Source: Bacteroidales bacterium 6E (GTDB lineage Bacteria > Bacteroidota > Bacteroidia > Bacteroidales > Prolixibacteraceae). From it: 64,000 bases of DNA. This document shows, piece after piece, positions 62,683-64,000 of this stretch; the stretch's first letter is position 1; every line of letters starts with the position of its first letter. The position numbers and the translations under genes were made by a program. Location: the NCBI GenBank assembly GCA_001270045.2, contig DF970690.1:94265-158264 (forward strand), written 5' to 3'. The notes beneath the pieces are model-generated. The model saw only the letters and a list, made by a program, of their open reading frames with translations. It was not told where the DNA came from and made no database searches.

Positions 62683-63960
62683 TTACTTCAATTGTCCATA
62701 TAATTTATCCAATTGTACTCGGGCACTTAGGATTTGGTAGATTGCCGAGATATAATCTGTTTCAGCCTTCACGTAATTATTATCGGCGGTAACAAGATCT
62801 AACCCGGAAATCATCCCATGTTCGAATTTCAGTTTAAGGTTGTTATATACCCGCCTTGAGACATCAAGGTTGGCCACCTGGTTAGTGTATGTTTCCATGG
62901 CATTCCGAAGGTTAAACTGTAACTGTTTGTTTTGAATTTCGAGCTGCTCATTGAGCAGGGCTTTTGTATTACGTGCAGTTTCCAGATCTACTTTTGCCTG
63001 TTTTACCTGAGCTGTTCGTGTTCCGCCCGAAAAGATCGGGATGGTGAGGCTTAAACCAACCATATTCTTGGGTGACATGTCAAAATCAGGTTTCAAAATT
63101 TTCTCGGTACGGGCATAAAAACCTACCAACGTTGGCAGGTAATTGGACTGTGCCATTAAAACCTGTTTTTCTGAAAGCTGCTCCTGAAATTCGACAAGCT
63201 GATAGTCGAGGTTCTGCTGAACATTGAATAAAGGTGATTGCATACCGGGACTGGTAACTTTTGTAAGGACTTCACCAAGTTCCTCAGTCAATTCGATGCC
63301 CGTTTCAGCAGAAACCCCCAACTGGAGCCTTAACATGTTCTCTGCCATTTCGAGTTGTCGTTGTGCAGAATTAACGGCATTTTGCAAAGCAGAAATCTGG
63401 ACTGAAAGCTGATCAACATCGGTTTTTTCAATGATTCCAACCACTTCCATGGCCGCAGTCTTTGCATAGATCTCTTTCAGGTTCTTCATGTTCAATTCCA
63501 GCAACTTAAGCATTTCACCGGATAATAAAACCAGATAGTAACTATCTGTAACCTGGGCGATGACTTCCTGCTCATTCTTCTCATGGCTCTTTGAAGTAAG
63601 CGTGGTACCCAGACGGGCAAGCTGCAACCCAACAAAATAATTGCCACTGAAAAGCAATTGATTAACCCTCAGATTGAAGTTGCTCGTTGGGCGAATTGGA
63701 ATTTCGCTAGCAGGCATGTCTTCATTAAATCGAATTGAAATGCTTGCACCTAAAGCATTGGAATAATCCATGGTGGCAGAAACCTGAGGTAATCCTGCCG
63801 CAATTGCTTCCTTTAACTGGAGAACAGACTTCTCAGAAGCCAAACTTGAATTTTTCAGTGTTTTATTATACTGAAGAGCATGTGATCGGGCTTCTGTTAA
63901 ATCCAAAACCAGTTTGTCCTGTGCGTAAATTAGGCCAGATAGCAAAATCAACAAAATCAA
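62683..63960 (-). CDS. TolC-family outer-membrane efflux protein, start uncertain
   Basis: The protein has about 425 residues with a signal-like N-terminus ending LIYAQ and two TolC repeat halves (LTEARSHALQYNKTLKNSSLA ... VKQAKVDLETARNTKALLNEQL). It forms the exit duct of the pump. The start is unclear. The frame begins at TTG (63960). A CTG at 63984 would add KGKQIVS and give a more typical signal peptide with a basic head, and no ATG is available before an in-frame stop. The upstream promoter is beyond the window. Confidence 0.9.
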   Translation of the reverse strand: MILLILLSGLIYAQDKLVLDLTEARSHALQYNKTLKNSSLASEKSVLQLKEAIAAGLPQVSATMDYSNALGASISIRFNEDMPASEIPIRPTSNFNLRVNQLLFSGNYFVGLQLARLGTTLTSKSHEKNEQEVIAQVTDSYYLVLLSGEMLKLLELNMKNLKEIYAKTAAMEVVGIIEKTDVDQLSVQISALQNAVNSAQRQLEMAENMLRLQLGVSAETGIELTEELGEVLTKVTSPGMQSPLFNVQQNLDYQLVEFQEQLSEKQVLMAQSNYLPTLVGFYARTEKILKPDFDMSPKNMVGLSLTIPIFSGGTRTAQVKQAKVDLETARNTKALLNEQLEIQNKQLQFNLRNAMETYTNQVANLDVSRRVYNNLKLKFEHGMISGLDLVTADNNYVKAETDYISAIYQILSARVQLDKLYGQLK

Positions 63961-64000
63961 CGATACAATTTGTTTTCCTTTCAGTAGTGTCTATTAAAAA

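Overview
The window is a compact stretch of a Bacteroidota chromosome, most likely order Bacteroidales or Marinilabiliales. Four things point there. Several genes are preceded by the phylum's -7 promoter element (TAnnTTTG). Ribosomal protein S16 carries a long Ala/Glu-rich tail. The threonine operon is thrA - phosphoglycerate-mutase-like protein - thrC. Phylum-typical envelope proteins are present (DUF5916 barrel, head-GIN, SPOR/TPR, DUF1080, RND pump with TolC partner). No phage, insertion sequence, CRISPR array, rRNA or tRNA was found. The genus cannot be told from the sequence.

Layout. 1-3.3 kb (+): end of a ChaN-like gene, rarA, kdsA and a Tat-exported Dabb protein. 3.4-10.5 kb (-): DUF1080 lipoprotein, tricorn-type protease, GH5 glycosidase, ftcD. 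10.7-14.7 kb (-): a methionine operon (divergent aspartokinase - metY - metA) behind a structured leader, then lipA. 15.9-19.2 kb (+): TPR protein, EamA transporter, ruvC. 19.2-24.3 kb: yjbQ, a lipoprotein, rpsP, rimM, a head-GIN protein, mscL, then two tandem copies of a probable small RNA gene. 24.3-31 kb (-): thrA - apgM - thrC and bcp - recA. 31.3-42.5 kb (+): SPOR/TPR protein - clpS - nfeD - floA, a phosphotriesterase-like lipoprotein, pntAA-AB-B, phoH - purC - tlpA-like, and a ProC-like protein. 42.5-46.6 kb (-): MATE transporter and a CBM9/DUF5916 protein. 46.9-50.4 kb (+): a three-subunit acyl-CoA carboxylase. 50.5-55.7 kb (-): GH3 glycosidase and an unrecognised CARDB lipoprotein with membrane helices. 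56-58 kb (+): DUF2007 and C69 dipeptidase. 58.1-64 kb (-): TolC - adaptor - RND permease - PII-like protein.

How the genes fit together. The aspartate family is well represented. ThrA makes homoserine. A phosphomutase-fold protein sits where homoserine kinase should be, and ThrC makes threonine. In the methionine cluster, MetA has Glu111, the acetyl-CoA-type residue, and MetY uses O-acetylhomoserine. A second, catalytically degraded aspartokinase with two ACT domains heads that operon.

The strongest non-coding signals are as follows. (1) A met leader with a perfect Bacteroidota promoter, a Met/Cys-rich 29-codon ORF and mutually exclusive hairpins. (2) Twin ~90-nt small RNA genes exactly 250 bp apart. 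(3) Two intergenic elements built on an 11-bp period that end in related GGG...GACCAA blocks. (4) A shared GCAACTTT-N13-CRTC promoter, ECF-sigma-like, before two envelope genes. (5) Dyad operators before the carboxylase operon and elsewhere. All were found by eye; none was tested computationally.
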